A stretch of DNA of 64,000 nucleotides from Bradyrhizobium erythrophlei (GTDB lineage Bacteria; Pseudomonadota; Alphaproteobacteria; Rhizobiales; Xanthobacteraceae). The notes beneath the pieces are model-generated. The model searched no databases, had not been told where the DNA came from, and saw only the letters and a list, made by a program, of their open reading frames with translations. Position numbers and translations under genes: made by a program. Positions within the stretch are counted from its first letter, which is position 1; the number at the start of each line of letters is the position of its first letter. Shown here piece after piece: positions 27,536 to 37,906 of the stretch. The DNA lies in contig NZ_LT670818.1 of NCBI RefSeq assembly GCF_900129505.1, positions 7,721,001 to 7,785,000 of the forward strand. Reading direction: 5' to 3'.

Positions 27536-27703
27536 ATGATCCGTCTTTCCCCTCGCCATGCTGTCATCATGGTCGTCGTCTTCACCTTCGTCTTCACGGC
27601 CTGGATGTTCCGTTATGAGACGAAGACAACTCAGTTCGGCTATGTCGTCTTAGATCGTTGGCTCGGCACGACGACTACTTGTGATCTGCAGGATCACTGC
27701 TAG
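27536..27703 (+). CDS. Small single-span membrane protein, phage left end
   Basis: 55 residues (MIRLSPRHAVIMVVVFTFVF ...). One hydrophobic helix is followed by a polar tail ending in a Cys (TTTTCDLQDHC). The ATG has AGGAGA nine bases upstream. It is read opposite to the late block and its end overlaps the last late gene by 29 bases. Position and topology fit a lysogenic-conversion or superinfection-exclusion protein, but there is no homology-based evidence for that. Confidence 0.65.
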   Translation: MIRLSPRHAVIMVVVFTFVFTAWMFRYETKTTQFGYVVLDRWLGTTTTCDLQDHC

Positions 27704-29873
27704 CCCGCTTCCCGATAACCGGGTCTGCCATTCTTCCCAATGCTTCGTCATAGGCCGCATCATCTGTGAACTTGCCAGCACTGACCAGTCCGCTCTTCGT
27801 CGCTGTGACCAGCTTGCCCCAGAAGTCATCCTTCGGAGCGTTCACATCTACACCCAGATCGTGAGCCATCTTGATCAACTCAGGTCCAGTCTCACGACCG
27901 TCCTTGCCAAGCATGTAACTCAGGTTGGACAGGCTCTTGTTGAAGCCATCGATCCTCGCCTGGTAGCTGGCTAACATCGCGTCCCCATCAGCCCTTCTCG
28001 TCCCATCTGCGTTCCCCTTCTTGTAGGGAGACGAGTCAGCATGGTCGACTGAGAAGAGACCCGTCTTCGGATCTTGGCTCACCTTGACATTTCTATCAGT
28101 CGTCAGATCCTGAAGTGTAGAAACTCCCATCCGGTTTACACCGATGAAGTTATCTTGGGTATACTTGACCCAGCCCTGCCAGATGTCCGGATGTTCTGCC
28201 TTCATCTTATACATACTGTCCGTCATTGCTGGTGTAGTCATGAGACTATACGCCTCAGTCTGTCCAGATCCGGGAGTGAATGTATGAGCGAAGAAGGCCG
28301 CATCATGGACGATGGACCTGGCGATATTGTATCTGGCGCCAGCGTCAGCCTTCTCATTTGTCACAGCCGTCGTGAAGCCGTTGATGATCCCACGGTACTG
28401 CTTGGCAGTCACTTCAGGATCACCAGTCGGCTTCTCCTCCAACGCAGCCTTGACAGCGTTAGCCGCCTTCTGAGGACCAGCCGGGGGACCGCCACCGGGA
28501 GGAGGAACGGCAGCACCAAGGATTGAATTGTCTCGGATCAGCTTGACGATGGGAACGAGAGGAGTCTGTCCCTTCTCGTCCTTCTGAGTTAGGAGGACGC
28601 CAGCAGCGGTATCACCAAGCTTGTCACGGACGACAGCGAAGTTGGTGAACCAAGCGTTCTTCTGCAGATTGCCTTGGACGGAGTCCAGACCTTGCTGATT
28701 TGCATTCTTATTCTGAGAGAGGATACCAAAGTTGCCGTCAGTCAACAGTTTCTCATGGTCCTGGAAGGGCTTTAGGAAGTTCTGCTTCATCGATGCTACA
28801 TTCGACGGACCAACGAGCTGGGCAAACGACTTGCCACCTGAGGGTGCCTGGCCGGGGATGTCATCAGGAGACGAAGCCATATGTTTGTCGAAAGCCTGAC
28901 CAGCCTCGACGTACATCATGCCGAGCTTGTCTCGCATCTGATTCTTCTGGTCGACCGTCATCTTCGCAAACTCCTGCTGGAGCTGATCGATGGGCTTATT
29001 GTCTGGATTATTGTACTTGTCTAAGATTGGACGACTAACAGCATCCAGCCCACCTGTAGCCGTCTGAACAGCATCCGCCGACGTAGCGTTTCCCTGCGCT
29101 ACCTTGTACGAGAGAGCAGCATTGCCAGCGGATACCTTATGCTCCTCAGCCTGCGCCTGGTAAACGTCCTGCCTGTTCTCATCAAACGTCCTGTTCTGCC
29201 AACCAGGTTTCAGGTATTGCAGGTTGGAATTGATAAATGTCTCCTGCTGCTTCTGAGCAGACTGGTTCGCTCGTAGGGCAGCGTTCTGGTCACGTAGCTG
29301 GCTAGCTCGTAGTGCATTCGCTGGAGTCATCCCAGTCAACTGGCTGATCTTCTGATCGATCTCATCCCTGAACTGAGGATACTCAGCCCGCACTTGACGG
29401 ACGAGAGCTTCCATCTTGGCATTGTAATCAGTCGGAGTAAGCCTCCCAATACTTCCCGCCTGCTGGATCTTACCAGCTCGATCAATCATGCCTTGTGCGG
29501 GAGCAGGGAGTGATTGGCCCGAAGCCTGAGCGTCCAACGGATCACCCGCCGACTGGCCCGTGACCGGATCGTAGGCAGGATCTTCACTGTCAGGACGAGC
29601 AGTCGGACTCTTCAGCCCTAGCCGAGCATCGAGAGCGGCGTTGGATACACCGTTCTTATCGTTCTCCTGGTCGTAGCCGGTCTGCAGCTGGGTATCGATA
29701 TCCTTCTTAAAGATGTCATGACCAGCCTTGACCGCACCTTCGAAGAGATCGGAGACACCAGCAACCAACGAGCCTGCCGACTTGTCAGACTGAGGCTGCG
29801 TCGTATCAGAGATCGAGTTAACGGTCGAAGGGATCGAAGTCGTTTTATCTTGGACGGTGCCGAGAGCAGCCAT
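27675..29873 (-). CDS. Internal virion protein (C-terminal member of the ejectosome set)
   Basis: 732 residues, the last gene of the late block, overlapping nothing but the small plus-strand gene. Long stretches are helical and polar with Gln/Ala/Lys-rich segments (LRASQLRDQNAALRANQSAQ) and no membrane helix. The N-terminus carries Ser/Thr-rich DTTQPQSDKSAGSLVAGVSD. Place and size match the internal (ejection) proteins of T7-like podoviruses, which form a trans-envelope channel. I see no lysozyme or transglycosylase motif. Confidence 0.6.
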   Translation of the reverse strand: MAALGTVQDKTTSIPSTVNSISDTTQPQSDKSAGSLVAGVSDLFEGAVKAGHDIFKKDIDTQLQTGYDQENDKNGVSNAALDARLGLKSPTARPDSEDPAYDPVTGQSAGDPLDAQASGQSLPAPAQGMIDRAGKIQQAGSIGRLTPTDYNAKMEALVRQVRAEYPQFRDEIDQKISQLTGMTPANALRASQLRDQNAALRANQSAQKQQETFINSNLQYLKPGWQNRTFDENRQDVYQAQAEEHKVSAGNAALSYKVAQGNATSADAVQTATGGLDAVSRPILDKYNNPDNKPIDQLQQEFAKMTVDQKNQMRDKLGMMYVEAGQAFDKHMASSPDDIPGQAPSGGKSFAQLVGPSNVASMKQNFLKPFQDHEKLLTDGNFGILSQNKNANQQGLDSVQGNLQKNAWFTNFAVVRDKLGDTAAGVLLTQKDEKGQTPLVPIVKLIRDNSILGAAVPPPGGGPPAGPQKAANAVKAALEEKPTGDPEVTAKQYRGIINGFTTAVTNEKADAGARYNIARSIVHDAAFFAHTFTPGSGQTEAYSLMTTPAMTDSMYKMKAEHPDIWQGWVKYTQDNFIGVNRMGVSTLQDLTTDRNVKVSQDPKTGLFSVDHADSSPYKKGNADGTRRADGDAMLASYQARIDGFNKSLSNLSYMLGKDGRETGPELIKMAHDLGVDVNAPKDDFWGKLVTATKSGLVSAGKFTDDAAYDEALGRMADPVIGKRASSDPADHK

Positions 29874-32800
29874 TAGTTTTTCATATCCGGGTATTCTTGA
29901 TTAGTTCGTGCTTCTAGTTCAGACGCTGGAGCGTTCTTCAAGAAGTTCTGATGAGCAGTCTCAACCGCATCACGTCCGTTGCCTATTGCCTTCTTCAACA
30001 TCCGAGCAGACTCAGTCTCTTGGAACTGGCCTAGGACGAAGTAAGCATGGGCACGTTTCATCCGGTCCTTCGCTTCCTCTGTATCACCACGAGCTGCAGC
30101 ATCGATAGCGTACCTGCTCTCCTTGTCATACAGCGTCTCGTACTCTTTCTGAGCAGCCTTGAACTCCTTCGAAGATTGGTTCATCAGATTGGCGTCTTTG
30201 ATCCGCCGAGGAGTCAACCCAGCACCGAGGAGCGCAGCTTCAGTCGGTGATACATTCGTCACATCGAGATTGTTCTTACTCACATAGATGCCAGCCGACA
30301 ACGCACCCAGCACCTTTGCCGCGTAGCTCAAAGTCTTTACGCCTTCAATCGCCTCAGCGAAGTCACCCAGCTTCAGCGGATGTTCACCCGGCTGAGAGGA
30401 GACGGTATCCGCCAGACTTCGGAGAAGCGGGCTTGCACCTGAAGCAATACCACTGAGAATGGAATGACTAGCACCCGTAAAGAACTGGAGAACGGACAAG
30501 TTACCATGCAGAGCATCGTGAATAGTCGACACACCGTTGACACCCATCCGGGAGGCGAAGTCTGTATCCAGAGCTTTACCAGTCCAGGCTTCAGTAGCTA
30601 TCGAAGTCATCGTACTCGGGATACCTTCCATCAGTGTCTTGAAGTAGTTGCTGTTAACATCATATCCCTTGTCCAGCGCATACGTCTTCATATCGTCGTA
30701 GAACGGGACAGCAGTAGCCAGCGAGAGAGAAGACGGAACACCGTACATCAGTCCGTACGTAGCTAACGCATGAGCCTTCTCCCCGACAGTCAGTCGCTTG
30801 CCAAGCATCTGCTCAGCCAGCCGCATCGGGTAGCCCCAGAACTGGCTGGGCACAGAGAACACACCCTGTTGCCAAGTCGACGAAGAGGCACGAGTCATGT
30901 TCGCACCGAAGGTGTTACTCCTCGCGAGGATCTCATTCCGTGCTTCGTTGTTCAGTTCACGACCGACGTTGCCAGCCTTCCACTCCTTATAAGCAGTGTT
31001 CCAAGCCGTGTACCGGACGAGCCGCTCACCTTCCTGGAAGAAGATCGTACCCTTGTGCAGGAAGGAACCGACCGAACTATTGAACATATTCGGCTCAAGC
31101 TGACGATCCAGACTGCCTACCTCACCTTCAACCAGGTGGAGACCAGACTTCTTAAACGCATTGTAGCTTTCGATGAAGTCAGCCTTGTTCAGCATGTGGG
31201 GTACGAACTTACTCATACTCTCGGAGATAGATGCCATCCGATCCAAGACGGCTTCACTACCGTTCTTCCCGAGGATACGCATCATGTTGCCAGCGATCAT
31301 ACCAGCACTACCGTTCTTCACACCGCCGATGGCAATACTGTGTACCATCGTCTGAGCCTGCAACGCCAGCTGGACAGGATTGAACATACCAATCGTACTA
31401 TGAAACGCAGCACTCCGCATGAAAGCAGCCGGATCTTTGATCGCACCGAGCATCCAGTCAGGGAAGAAACGATGATTGGGAATATTCTGGACACGCTCGA
31501 CACCCTCTTGTCCGGCGTGCTTGTAGATAAAATCCATCACCGACGATTCCGCGTTACGGATCATCGTACTCGTGTCGCCCTCAGTACCGAGAAGGTTCTT
31601 CAGGTTCATCAACGCATTCCTGGCAGCCTGGACGGAGGCAATAGGCGCATCCTTCCGGTAGACAGGATCATGAATGTAGTTGAACGGATTAGCCTTCAGC
31701 TCAGCTAGAGGCACGTCGACGTATTTGCCGAACTCCTGCGCCCAGGACTCGACAGCAAATGTCTTGTGATCCGACATCATACGATTACGGATAATGCCAC
31801 CAAGACTCTGGTTCAGCGTAGCCATAGGGTCCAGCAAGGGAGATTTCCCAAGCTGGAAGACAGGATTGTCTTCTGTTCCACGACGCTCGATCTTCGGAAG
31901 GACAGCATCCCTCGTTCCTGCGAACTTCTTATCAACACTGGCTGACAAGTTATAGGGAGAGGCAGTAACATCCTCGAAGTTGGAATACCTGGTAGCGAAC
32001 GGATTCGGACCATACGCTGCACGGTCAGCCGTACTCTGTCCCGATTTAGTAGGCAGGAACGGATGGTCCTTAGCAAAGTAGGCAGGGACTGTCTTACCAT
32101 TGACGATACTATCCTCGAAGAGGGAACGAAAACGAGTAGCAGAATAAGGAAGCTTGCCCTCGAGGAGGACGTTGTTCAGCTCAGCGTCAGTCTTACCTAA
32201 CGCGAGGCGAGCACGATCCATCGCAGCAGATTTCTCTACAGCCTGGGCCTCGGTGGAGTGACTGAAAGCAGCCACATCACCACTATAATTGTTACGAGTA
32301 ACACCATCGGCACCCTGAATTTCTTTTATGACCGGCTGCTTCGTATGGAAGCCTTCCGTATACACACGGTGACCACCAGCCTGGTACGGAGCCTGCTTCC
32401 ACGAGAGCTGAGTAGCTGCAGCATCCTTTGTGACTACGAAGTGGACGGACTCGTCCAGACCCAGAGCCTTCGCTTCAGGAGCGTAGACGTGGATGACACG
32501 ATAGCCTTGTTTAATCTTCTCCTGAATGTCAGCACGACCGGTATCACCCATTCCGTTCTTACGGAGGATTGAACCATTGCCCTGCTCGTCGACAACGTAG
32601 ATCCCAGCGTCAGCGGAATGATCCCACGGGATATCCTTGATCGTCTTACCTTCGAAGGGCTTGACGTTGGTCAGCTTGACAGCACCTTCTTCGTTGACAA
32701 TGTTATGCGCGAAGGAGAAGTTCTCGACACCAAGCCGAGCCTTGTCCCTGTACCAGCCGAGGTTACGGACAACATAGTCCATATCCGACAGCTGCACGTA

Positions 32801-34867
32801 GCCGAAGTAGGCACGGGTCTGGGCAGGAGTCGCTCGCTCATTAGTCAGCTGGTAGAACGCATTCTCGAACTCGCCAACGTTCTTGTAGAACTGACCTTGT
32901 TTGCCAGTACTATCTTCGTAAAGCTGGTTTGCTTTGAGAACACGAGACAGACTATTGCTTTCCTTCTTGCTCAGATCTTTGAAGGACTCTTCAGCAATTT
33001 GCTGGAAAGCAGCTTTGATCCGCTCCGTCCCATGCGTCAACGCATGTCGGTTCTCTCTATTCAACTCAGACAGTGTATCTTCAGGCGTTCTGAACTTGCC
33101 GAGGATGGTATTCGCCCAGGAGAGCGGAGTCGTATTCTTCGTATTGATCAGAGCATTGCGGAAGCCATCAGTCGTCTCGTCCAGATTCTTGCTCAGCTCG
33201 ATAAACCACTTATCACCCTGAGGACGGATACGAAGACCAGGATCTTTCTCGTCTAACCCGTACACGTTGACCGCATGGTTAGCAGCCTGACGAGGATCAG
33301 AGAAAAGGTTCTTGTCTACGTCTCCAAGACGGACGGATACCGAGCCGACACCAGCCCTTGAGTATTCCGGAGCATTAAATTTGTAAGGAAGCAGTTCACC
33401 GTCAGCCGTCTGTACATCGAGGACAAGACGATCCAGATCAGGATATCGACGAGTCAGCTCATCCCGAGCCTCCTTGACTCCGACAGCATAAGCTTCATCA
33501 GGCGCACGAGTCACCATAGGATGATCGGCTACGACGTTGACGAATGTAGTCCTTGCGTCACGGAGCCGCCCAGCCAGATCTTCTGCCTGCGAGCGAGCCA
33601 GCGATCCAGCGTTCTGAGTAATAGTATCAATGTTGAAGAGACTGGGAACCTGACTAGCCAGCTCATGCACGTTGGCAGCGCCGGTATCACCCTGTAATAT
33701 CTTGATCGCCTGGATGTCTGCAGACTCATTAACGTGGCCATTGGCAGCCAGAACGTCCTCAGGCTTAGTCGTCTTAGACACTACCTGGACTGCATCCTTG
33801 ACAGCCTGCTGGACAGGGTTAGCAGTCTGTCGACCAGTCGTAATTGGATCTACACGAGCAGCATCGAAGGCAGACTGAACTACCTTACGAGGAGTAGACA
33901 TCTCCACTGCACGGGTTAATGCCGTCGTCGCCTTCCAGGCAAACTTACCTGTAGCACTCGCCGCTTGGCCGACAGTCAACACATCCAGCGCACCGAAGGC
34001 GTTGTCTAGAAATTTAGCATCTGAACCGTAATGCTGAACAGCATGGATGAACTGTTGCTGCTGAAGAGGATCACTCTCCATACCAGCCAGCAGTCGATCG
34101 ACTTCCTTCGCCATTTCATTCGGTGGGAGAGTGTAAAGGTTTTGGATAGTCGCCGCCCGGTTACTTCCCGAGATCCCCTCGACTTCCTTATTGTACATCA
34201 TGTACGTCTGGTAGCCGGGAAGCAAAGTCTTAGCCATGTTGCCCAGGTAGGACCCCATACCCATCTTCTCAACCTTCGCGTCTACGTCTGCAGCCTTCGT
34301 CTGGACGATCTGGTTCTGAGTCGTAATCCGCTCACCCACGGACGCTGTGTCCATCGTAGCATTGAAGTGACCATCCAACCCGACGTTAAACGTCGCAGTC
34401 GGTTCACTTCCCATACCCTTCCGGATTACCTGATCGATGTAGGCAGAAGCATATTTATGTTCGAAGACGGTGTCCGGCTGGTACTCAGGCTCAGCCTTGA
34501 TGAGACCAGTCAGAAAGTCGTTAGTCGCCTTTGGATCTTCCTGCCACATCTTCTGGTTAGCTTCACCAACCAGATCAATCTTATTCTTCTTATACTCCGC
34601 AGTCGCATCAGCGTACTGCCGTTGGCGAACCGAAGCCTCGTCACCATTCATCAAAGCAGACTGAATCTGAGGGACACCAGGACTGCCGCCAGCAGGCCAG
34701 CCGTAGTCAGCCTTCGTCGCCCGATCAAGAGCGACCGGAGCAGACACACTCGGAATACTCTTAGCCGTCAGATCGACGAGACCCGGATCAGGAGCAGCAG
34801 GAGGAGTCAGATCGACTGCACCCTGAGCCTGTTCGTCGGTCGCGTAGTCCGGCATAGCATACGTCAT
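29873..34867 (-). CDS. Giant internal virion protein
   Basis: 1664 residues, the largest phage gene. Its TAA overlaps the next ATG by two bases (TAATG). It is largely helical and polar, without a signal peptide. Size, position downstream of the tail nozzle gene, and absence of beta-fibre repeats fit the gp16-like ejection protein of podoviruses. A hydrophobic segment (SLSLATAVPFYDDMKTYALD) occurs in the C-terminal third. I looked for the N-terminal SLT transglycosylase seen in T7 gp16 and did not find its motifs, so the assignment is positional. Confidence 0.65.
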   Translation of the reverse strand: MTYAMPDYATDEQAQGAVDLTPPAAPDPGLVDLTAKSIPSVSAPVALDRATKADYGWPAGGSPGVPQIQSALMNGDEASVRQRQYADATAEYKKNKIDLVGEANQKMWQEDPKATNDFLTGLIKAEPEYQPDTVFEHKYASAYIDQVIRKGMGSEPTATFNVGLDGHFNATMDTASVGERITTQNQIVQTKAADVDAKVEKMGMGSYLGNMAKTLLPGYQTYMMYNKEVEGISGSNRAATIQNLYTLPPNEMAKEVDRLLAGMESDPLQQQQFIHAVQHYGSDAKFLDNAFGALDVLTVGQAASATGKFAWKATTALTRAVEMSTPRKVVQSAFDAARVDPITTGRQTANPVQQAVKDAVQVVSKTTKPEDVLAANGHVNESADIQAIKILQGDTGAANVHELASQVPSLFNIDTITQNAGSLARSQAEDLAGRLRDARTTFVNVVADHPMVTRAPDEAYAVGVKEARDELTRRYPDLDRLVLDVQTADGELLPYKFNAPEYSRAGVGSVSVRLGDVDKNLFSDPRQAANHAVNVYGLDEKDPGLRIRPQGDKWFIELSKNLDETTDGFRNALINTKNTTPLSWANTILGKFRTPEDTLSELNRENRHALTHGTERIKAAFQQIAEESFKDLSKKESNSLSRVLKANQLYEDSTGKQGQFYKNVGEFENAFYQLTNERATPAQTRAYFGYVQLSDMDYVVRNLGWYRDKARLGVENFSFAHNIVNEEGAVKLTNVKPFEGKTIKDIPWDHSADAGIYVVDEQGNGSILRKNGMGDTGRADIQEKIKQGYRVIHVYAPEAKALGLDESVHFVVTKDAAATQLSWKQAPYQAGGHRVYTEGFHTKQPVIKEIQGADGVTRNNYSGDVAAFSHSTEAQAVEKSAAMDRARLALGKTDAELNNVLLEGKLPYSATRFRSLFEDSIVNGKTVPAYFAKDHPFLPTKSGQSTADRAAYGPNPFATRYSNFEDVTASPYNLSASVDKKFAGTRDAVLPKIERRGTEDNPVFQLGKSPLLDPMATLNQSLGGIIRNRMMSDHKTFAVESWAQEFGKYVDVPLAELKANPFNYIHDPVYRKDAPIASVQAARNALMNLKNLLGTEGDTSTMIRNAESSVMDFIYKHAGQEGVERVQNIPNHRFFPDWMLGAIKDPAAFMRSAAFHSTIGMFNPVQLALQAQTMVHSIAIGGVKNGSAGMIAGNMMRILGKNGSEAVLDRMASISESMSKFVPHMLNKADFIESYNAFKKSGLHLVEGEVGSLDRQLEPNMFNSSVGSFLHKGTIFFQEGERLVRYTAWNTAYKEWKAGNVGRELNNEARNEILARSNTFGANMTRASSSTWQQGVFSVPSQFWGYPMRLAEQMLGKRLTVGEKAHALATYGLMYGVPSSLSLATAVPFYDDMKTYALDKGYDVNSNYFKTLMEGIPSTMTSIATEAWTGKALDTDFASRMGVNGVSTIHDALHGNLSVLQFFTGASHSILSGIASGASPLLRSLADTVSSQPGEHPLKLGDFAEAIEGVKTLSYAAKVLGALSAGIYVSKNNLDVTNVSPTEAALLGAGLTPRRIKDANLMNQSSKEFKAAQKEYETLYDKESRYAIDAAARGDTEEAKDRMKRAHAYFVLGQFQETESARMLKKAIGNGRDAVETAHQNFLKNAPASELEARTNQEYPDMKN

Positions 34868-35376
34868 GAAAAGAGCTTGTCCTTAATAGTCATACCAACC
34901 TGAGAGATCTGGCCTGCGTTCTTCAACATCCCACCTCCCAGACTTTCTAGTCCTGACCCGAAGGCAGCCGTGCTATTCCCGGCTGCAATTGTCATCTGGG
35001 CTGACGTCATCCCGTGCTTCAATGTGAGCGCAGCCTGACCAAACGCCTGGTTCTGACCTACGGCACCCACGTTGTCAGCAGTCTGGGCACTGTCAGCAGA
35101 CAAGGCCCCTTCGAGTCCGGAGCCTAGCTGGGAGCCTGAATTAGTCGCACTGCTCGTAGCATTAGCGCGAGCGACAATGCCCTCACGGATCATCTGACGC
35201 TGTTGGCGGGTAGCCGTAACCTGGTTCTGCTGAGCCTGCAGATTCTGCTGCTGCTCCTGGTTCTGTAGCAGAGATTGAGTACCAGCTGCAGCCTGCTTCT
35301 GGCCCTCGTAACTCATCACCAGACCGGCACCGCCGATCACCGCACCTGTGACAGCGATAGCTGCTATGAAAGACAT
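34864..35376 (-). CDS. Small internal virion protein
   Basis: 170 residues. A glycine-rich hydrophobic N-terminus (AAIAVTGAVIGGAGLVMSYE) is followed by Gln-rich helix (LLQNQEQQQNLQAQQNQVTA). This is the pattern of the T7 gp14-like internal protein that inserts into the outer membrane first during ejection. Its stop overlaps the start of the giant virion protein. Confidence 0.65.
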   Translation of the reverse strand: MSFIAAIAVTGAVIGGAGLVMSYEGQKQAAAGTQSLLQNQEQQQNLQAQQNQVTATRQQRQMIREGIVARANATSSATNSGSQLGSGLEGALSADSAQTADNVGAVGQNQAFGQAALTLKHGMTSAQMTIAAGNSTAAFGSGLESLGGGMLKNAGQISQVGMTIKDKLFS

Positions 35377-35783
35377 TTGTTCTTCTTATACGTCAGGTAT
35401 TCGACTTCTGACTTCGCAATGAAATGGTTCTCAATCTGAGCGACATCCGTCAACTCAGTCGCAAGGATCGTAGTCCAGACACACTCAGTCAACGTGTGGG
35501 CTACCCGCTTCGTCCCTGCGGGAGAGACGACGGAGAAAGGAGCGGAGACCTCGACGATACCGTCTTCAGTCAATACCTGCATCGTACCGAAGCTGAGGAT
35601 GTTCAGCTGGGGATACTTGTGGATCTCACCAGTCAGTGTCACACCAGCAGGAATAGTAATCTCACGACTGTAGACACCAGGAGAGAAACGATGAACAGGC
35701 TCAATAACCAACTGAGGTAGCTTGTACAGCTCCGCTTCAAGGGCAAAGACTTTATCTCTGGTAGAGTGGGAGACTTCGTTCAT
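35364..35783 (-). CDS. Cupin-like phage protein
   Basis: 139 residues, mostly beta (YSREITIPAGVTLTGEIHKY, LNILSFGTMQVLTEDGIVEV, SAPFSVVSPAGTKRVAHTLT). The 'G.E.H..pqlnil..G...v...' arrangement resembles single-domain cupin proteins found beside tail genes in podoviruses. The role is unknown. Start and stop overlap both neighbours (ATGA at the start, 13 bases at the end). Confidence 0.6.
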   Translation of the reverse strand: MNEVSHSTRDKVFALEAELYKLPQLVIEPVHRFSPGVYSREITIPAGVTLTGEIHKYPQLNILSFGTMQVLTEDGIVEVSAPFSVVSPAGTKRVAHTLTECVWTTILATELTDVAQIENHFIAKSEVEYLTYKKNKCLS

Positions 35784-37903
35784 ATGCTTGAATTACCCGT
35801 AACCCAGATACTCCAGCCAACCACGTTAAACGGCTGGCCACGGACGGAGGAGAACTCAAGCTGGAGGGAAACCCCCTGCCCTCGTACCTTCAACTTTCGA
35901 TGGGCATAGGAATAAGCGTTACTATTAGTCGCACGAGTGAACCCGTTGACGACTGTCTGCCTAGTCGAAATCTGATTGGACAACGACGATGAGCCGAAGT
36001 CGAACACACCCTGAAACAAGTACGACGTAGGAACCGTGTCATCAGAGTAGACGTAGACATAATTACCCTGGATCTTCCTCTGACCCTCGCCAAGGATCTT
36101 GTACCCGGAGACAAAGAAGGACGAATAGTCAGCGTTGACCCCCGTACTGGTCCAGTCCGTATACGTAATGTCCTGGCACTCAGCCCATGTGAAGAGGAAA
36201 CTTCCTGATCCATTCGACCGGGAAACGAGGAACTTGGACACCGGATGGATCGTCTTGTTAGCGATGTTATACGAGACGACCTGGTTACCCAGAGCGTCCA
36301 AGACATTCGACGGCGCAACGGAGAGAACCGTATTGAAGGAAAGCTGGCCCGACCCTGCCTGCACGACAAGTGTATTATGAACTTGGACACCCGGACTTAT
36401 CGACCAAGGATAAAAGGCACCAGACAAGACGTTAAAGTTCAGGATCTTGTCGAACTGTTCTGTCTCTTCGACGGAGGCAGCAATCGTACTCCGGTACGTC
36501 CACTGGATGACATGCGTCAGACTGTTGTACACCCCCTTCGCCTGGCCCTTACTTGCCAGTGGGATGCTAGCAAACCAGTCTTTGATCTTCAGATCGGTCA
36601 TACTATCTACAGCAAGGACACCATTCTTGTTCGCCATAGCGTAGATACCGTCAGCATTCCACCAGCACGGATATCCCATCACAGAGACAAACGACGTAGC
36701 AGAGATCGTACGGACAGATGTAATCTTCTTGACCGTATAATCATTAGCAGAGAAGCCCGCAGCGTTACTGCCTTGGATCGACCAACAACCATTCGTGCAG
36801 AAGGCAACGAGAGCGCCCTCCATCGCTATCAGTTTGATGATCGTCCCTGCATCAGGGATCTGGATGACACCGCCATCGGAAGACAAAAGATCGAAGGCTG
36901 ACTCAGCAGTCGGATCGTTGCTCTGCATACACAACCCGAACTGCGCGTCACTCGTACAGATCTGTGAAAAGTAAATCCTCGAATTGAAGCCTTGCGCGGA
37001 GACTCCAGCATAGAAGACACGACCAGCGAAGAAAGCATTCGTACTAGCCCGTTGGTAACCCGTCGTTTCTACGGTAATGCCTGCGACACCAGAAACCGTA
37101 CTCCGATCAACATTGTAAGGATTGACGATGTAGTGCCCACGCGGAGCAGGACTGTTACCGAGGCTGACGTTCGCCACCTGAGTGGTATCAAAGACGTCAC
37201 TAGTATTCTTATACGCCCACCAGATATCCGCATTGCTCGGATAGACCGCCAGGTTCGTCTTGAACGTGGCGTAGTAAGCAGTGTTGAACGCCCAGCTCTG
37301 GTTCTGCAGATTGTAAGTATGAGCAGTCGTCAACGAGCCAGGACGAGTATCTGTAGCTACTCCCAACTCCTTTAGTCCTTTGAAATCTCGGATCTGAAGA
37401 GTGATCTGGGTAGCCGTGAACGTCAGAGCGACAGGATCATACGAGACCGAGAAGGATTCAAGGTTAGGATGGGAGACAAACAAATACCCCATCCCCGCCG
37501 AAAACTGACACTCAAGAGTCGCGGGACTCGGAGCGCCAGCAGGCGAGAATGGGGTCAAATCGATTGTAGGAGTCAGTGCACCAGCCGAAAGACCGGACAC
37601 GACACCAGCATCATAGAAGTAAAGCGTAGGCCCGATCTGGACTACGGCAAAGTTGATCGTTCCATCACCAGCCACGTTCTCCCACAGCCACGCATTGACT
37701 ACATTCCCCGTACGATTAATAGTCTTGTCACTGAAGTTCAGCTCCATATTGAAGCCGGGACGACGAGTGACAAAGCCACGTTCGTTGAAGATGCAGTTAT
37801 CAGCTGCCGTGCAAGCGTTTTCTGGAAAGTTTAGAGCAGTAGCTTGTGAGACTAATCCACCACTAAAATTGTTATCAATCGAGACGGCAACAGAACGAGA
37901 CAA
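35780..37903 (-). CDS. Tail tubular protein B-like (tail nozzle)
   Basis: 707 residues. The N-terminus (DNNFSGGLVSQATALNFPEN, then FNERGFVTRRPGFNMEL) is the signature of podovirus tail-tube/nozzle proteins equivalent to T7 gp12. The rest is beta-rich, consistent with a propeller. The start codon is TTG at 37903, only four bases after the preceding stop; no ATG is available without losing the conserved N-terminus. Confidence 0.8.
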   Translation of the reverse strand: MSRSVAVSIDNNFSGGLVSQATALNFPENACTAADNCIFNERGFVTRRPGFNMELNFSDKTINRTGNVVNAWLWENVAGDGTINFAVVQIGPTLYFYDAGVVSGLSAGALTPTIDLTPFSPAGAPSPATLECQFSAGMGYLFVSHPNLESFSVSYDPVALTFTATQITLQIRDFKGLKELGVATDTRPGSLTTAHTYNLQNQSWAFNTAYYATFKTNLAVYPSNADIWWAYKNTSDVFDTTQVANVSLGNSPAPRGHYIVNPYNVDRSTVSGVAGITVETTGYQRASTNAFFAGRVFYAGVSAQGFNSRIYFSQICTSDAQFGLCMQSNDPTAESAFDLLSSDGGVIQIPDAGTIIKLIAMEGALVAFCTNGCWSIQGSNAAGFSANDYTVKKITSVRTISATSFVSVMGYPCWWNADGIYAMANKNGVLAVDSMTDLKIKDWFASIPLASKGQAKGVYNSLTHVIQWTYRSTIAASVEETEQFDKILNFNVLSGAFYPWSISPGVQVHNTLVVQAGSGQLSFNTVLSVAPSNVLDALGNQVVSYNIANKTIHPVSKFLVSRSNGSGSFLFTWAECQDITYTDWTSTGVNADYSSFFVSGYKILGEGQRKIQGNYVYVYSDDTVPTSYLFQGVFDFGSSSLSNQISTRQTVVNGFTRATNSNAYSYAHRKLKVRGQGVSLQLEFSSVRGQPFNVVGWSIWVTGNSSI

Positions 37904-37906
37904 GTA

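Noticed and set aside
31000..34900. Several plus-strand frames of 200-310 codons across the giant virion protein
   Set aside because: They have no Shine-Dalgarno and Ser/Arg/Thr-rich composition, and they conflict with the continuous 1664-codon gene.
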